From Bacillota bacterium (lineage in GTDB: Bacteria; Bacillota; Clostridia; Acetivibrionales; DSM-1351), in NCBI GenBank assembly GCA_023412635.1, contig JAEYNI010000344.1:1-7564 (forward strand): a DNA stretch of 7,564 nucleotides, in the 5' to 3' direction. The translations under genes were made by a program, and so were the position numbers. Below are positions 7,258 to 7,564 of this stretch, piece by piece. Under the pieces are notes generated by a model. It was not told where the DNA came from, did no database searches, and was given only the letters and a program-made list of their open reading frames with translations. Numbering within the stretch: the first letter of the stretch is position 1; each line of letters starts with the position of its first letter.

Positions 7258-7296
7258 ATAGTTAATTGAAAATGATAATCATTATCAATTAACTAT
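7258..7296. promoter_or_regulatory. Fur box within an extended 39-bp palindrome
   Basis: The core at 7268-7286 (GAAAATGATAATCATTATC) matches the classical Fur consensus GATAATGATAATCATTATC at 18 of 19 positions. The symmetry extends 10 bp further on each side, centred on 7277. Of 19 paired positions in the 39 bp, 18 are complementary; the only mismatch is A7270 against A7284. The ferrous-iron repressor Fur should bind here and block transcription when iron is plentiful. It lies 130 bp upstream of the DUF2325 start and 259 bp upstream of the start at 7555. The leftward operon is therefore the more likely target, though the symmetry allows control of both sides. Confidence 0.88.
7259..7288 (-). 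promoter_or_regulatory. Candidate promoter of the DUF2325-DUF3793-HD-GYP operon
   Basis: On the minus strand TTGATA (7288-7283) and TAACTA (7264-7259) are separated by 18 nt, a sigma-A-like pair with a good -35 and a mediocre -10. Both hexamers lie inside the Fur-box palindrome, so bound repressor would cover RNA polymerase. A start near 7252 would give a leader of about 124 nt. Because of the symmetry, a similar pair exists on the plus strand (TTGAAA 7266-7271, TAACTA 7290-7295). Confidence 0.5.
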
Positions 7297-7422
7297 AGTT
7301 TACCAAGAACTTGTAAGTAAGTCAATATAATTACGTCAATTGGAATTAAAAGGTTTTACTGAGAAAGTTTTATGTAAAATCGGCAAAAATTGAGGACTGA
7401 TTGAAAGGACTATAATTTTAAC

Positions 7423-7451
7423 TTGCATGTTATGAAGATTTATGTTAAAAT
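7423..7451 (+). promoter_or_regulatory. Candidate sigma-A promoter of the rightward gene
   Basis: TTGCAT (7423-7428) and TAAAAT (7446-7451) are 17 nt apart, and a TG at 7443-7444 gives an extended -10 (TGTTAAAAT). Transcription should start near 7458, leaving a leader of about 97 nt before ATG 7555. This promoter lies well away from the Fur box, so the rightward gene can be expressed independently of it. Confidence 0.65.
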
Positions 7452-7460
7452 ACAAAATTG

Positions 7461-7484
7461 TATGTGGAAAAGCTTTTCTGCATA
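7461..7484 (+). repeat. 24-nt inverted repeat at the predicted transcript 5' end
   Basis: The centre is a perfect 12-bp palindrome, GAAAAGCTTTTC (7467-7478). Flanking TATG (7461-7464) and CATA (7481-7484) also pair, joined by two G-U wobbles. As RNA this gives a 10-bp stem with a 4-nt loop starting about 3 nt after the predicted transcription start. It could be a 5'-stabilising hairpin or, as DNA, a regulator binding site. Confidence 0.5.
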
Positions 7485-7496
7485 AAATAAATATTT

Positions 7497-7549
7497 ACAT
7501 CCTTGCTCTGTACTCTTGATACAGAGCCGTAAAGTCCGAGGGGAGGTGT
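7497..7549 (+). promoter_or_regulatory. Structured mRNA leader covering the ribosome binding site
   Basis: An apical hairpin has a perfect 8-bp stem, GCTCTGTA (7505-7512) with TACAGAGC (7520-7527), and a 7-nt loop. Below it, ACATC (7497-7501) can pair with GGTGT (7545-7549; one G-U), which occupies part of the Shine-Dalgarno region. The 3' side of the resulting asymmetric internal loop carries CCG just after the apical stem. This outline resembles ribosomal-protein leaders such as the S6:S18-binding motif upstream of rpsF, but that identification is a hypothesis from geometry and a short CCG motif only. Confidence 0.45.
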
Positions 7550-7554
7550 CCGTA

Positions 7555-7564
7555 ATGTTAAAGA
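7555..7564 (+). CDS. First codons of a rightward gene, product unknown
   Basis: ATG 7555-7557 begins a frame reading Met-Leu-Lys before the window ends. GGGGAGG at 7540-7546 is a strong ribosome binding site; the GGAGGTG core leaves 6 nt to the ATG. A promoter and structured leader lie upstream. Three codons cannot identify the product. The leader shape makes a ribosomal protein gene such as rpsF one possibility. Confidence 0.6.

Larger units (their letters stand above)
7129..7554. other. 426-bp divergent intergenic region
   Basis: This gap separates the leftward DUF2325 operon from the rightward gene starting at 7555. It contains no credible ORF. Its left third is the probable DUF2325 leader, then the Fur-like palindrome (7258-7296), then an AT-rich stretch (7297-7420) without clear elements apart from isolated TATAAT hexamers at 7326-7331 and 7411-7416 that lack good -35 partners. 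The right end holds a good promoter (7423-7451) and a structured leader. Confidence 0.8.

Noticed and set aside
7258..7296. The palindrome as a bidirectional intrinsic terminator
   Set aside because: The stem is AT-rich with few GC pairs, has no T-tract, and lies between the starts of two divergent genes. The 18/19 Fur core is a better explanation.
1..7564. tRNA, rRNA, CRISPR array, transposase or phage attachment site
   Set aside because: I saw no cloverleaf, regularly spaced repeats, transposase motifs or terminal inverted repeats with target duplications.

Overview
The window looks like a chromosomal segment of a low-GC, Gram-positive, anaerobic Firmicute of the class Clostridia. The evidence is the AT-rich intergenic DNA, strong GGAGG-type ribosome binding sites, a lipoprotein sugar-binding protein, YesM/YesN-type two-component proteins, and DUF2325 and DUF3793 proteins, which are typical of clostridia. 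A cellulolytic or saccharolytic clostridium is a reasonable guess, but the sequence does not identify a species.

Positions 1-5259 (minus strand) form a sugar-sensing and uptake cluster, read from right to left. It encodes a membrane-anchored periplasmic-binding-fold protein (5259-4240), a YesM/LytS-type sensor histidine kinase (4199-2664), a YesN-type AraC-family response regulator (2671-1049), and a XylF-family D-xylose-binding lipoprotein (1048 to beyond position 1). The order matches the XylFII-LytS/YesN D-xylose three-component system described in Clostridium beijerinckii. There, an anchored binding protein docks on the kinase, and the regulator activates the xylFGH transporter. Here the genes are packed tightly (40 bp, 8-bp overlap, 0 bp), which suggests one transcript. 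xylG and xylH presumably lie to the left of the window.

Positions 5260-5489 are an AT-rich intergenic gap with no confident promoter. It holds one imperfect GC hairpin near the end of the next operon.

Positions 5490-7128 (minus strand) are a second operon: DUF2325 protein (7128-6823), DUF3793 protein (about 6777-6157), and a stand-alone HD-GYP protein predicted to hydrolyse c-di-GMP (6089-5490). Upstream, at 7258-7296, is a nearly perfect 39-bp palindrome. Its core matches the classical 19-bp Fur box at 18 of 19 positions, and candidate promoter elements on both strands fall inside it. The simplest reading is an iron-starvation operon that links two uncharacterised proteins to a c-di-GMP enzyme.

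Positions 7297-7564 (plus strand) hold the promoter, structured leader and first codons of a rightward gene starting at 7555. The leader can form an apical hairpin plus a lower stem that covers the ribosome binding site, so translational control is possible. No RNA genes, insertion sequences, CRISPR arrays or convincing intrinsic terminators were seen.
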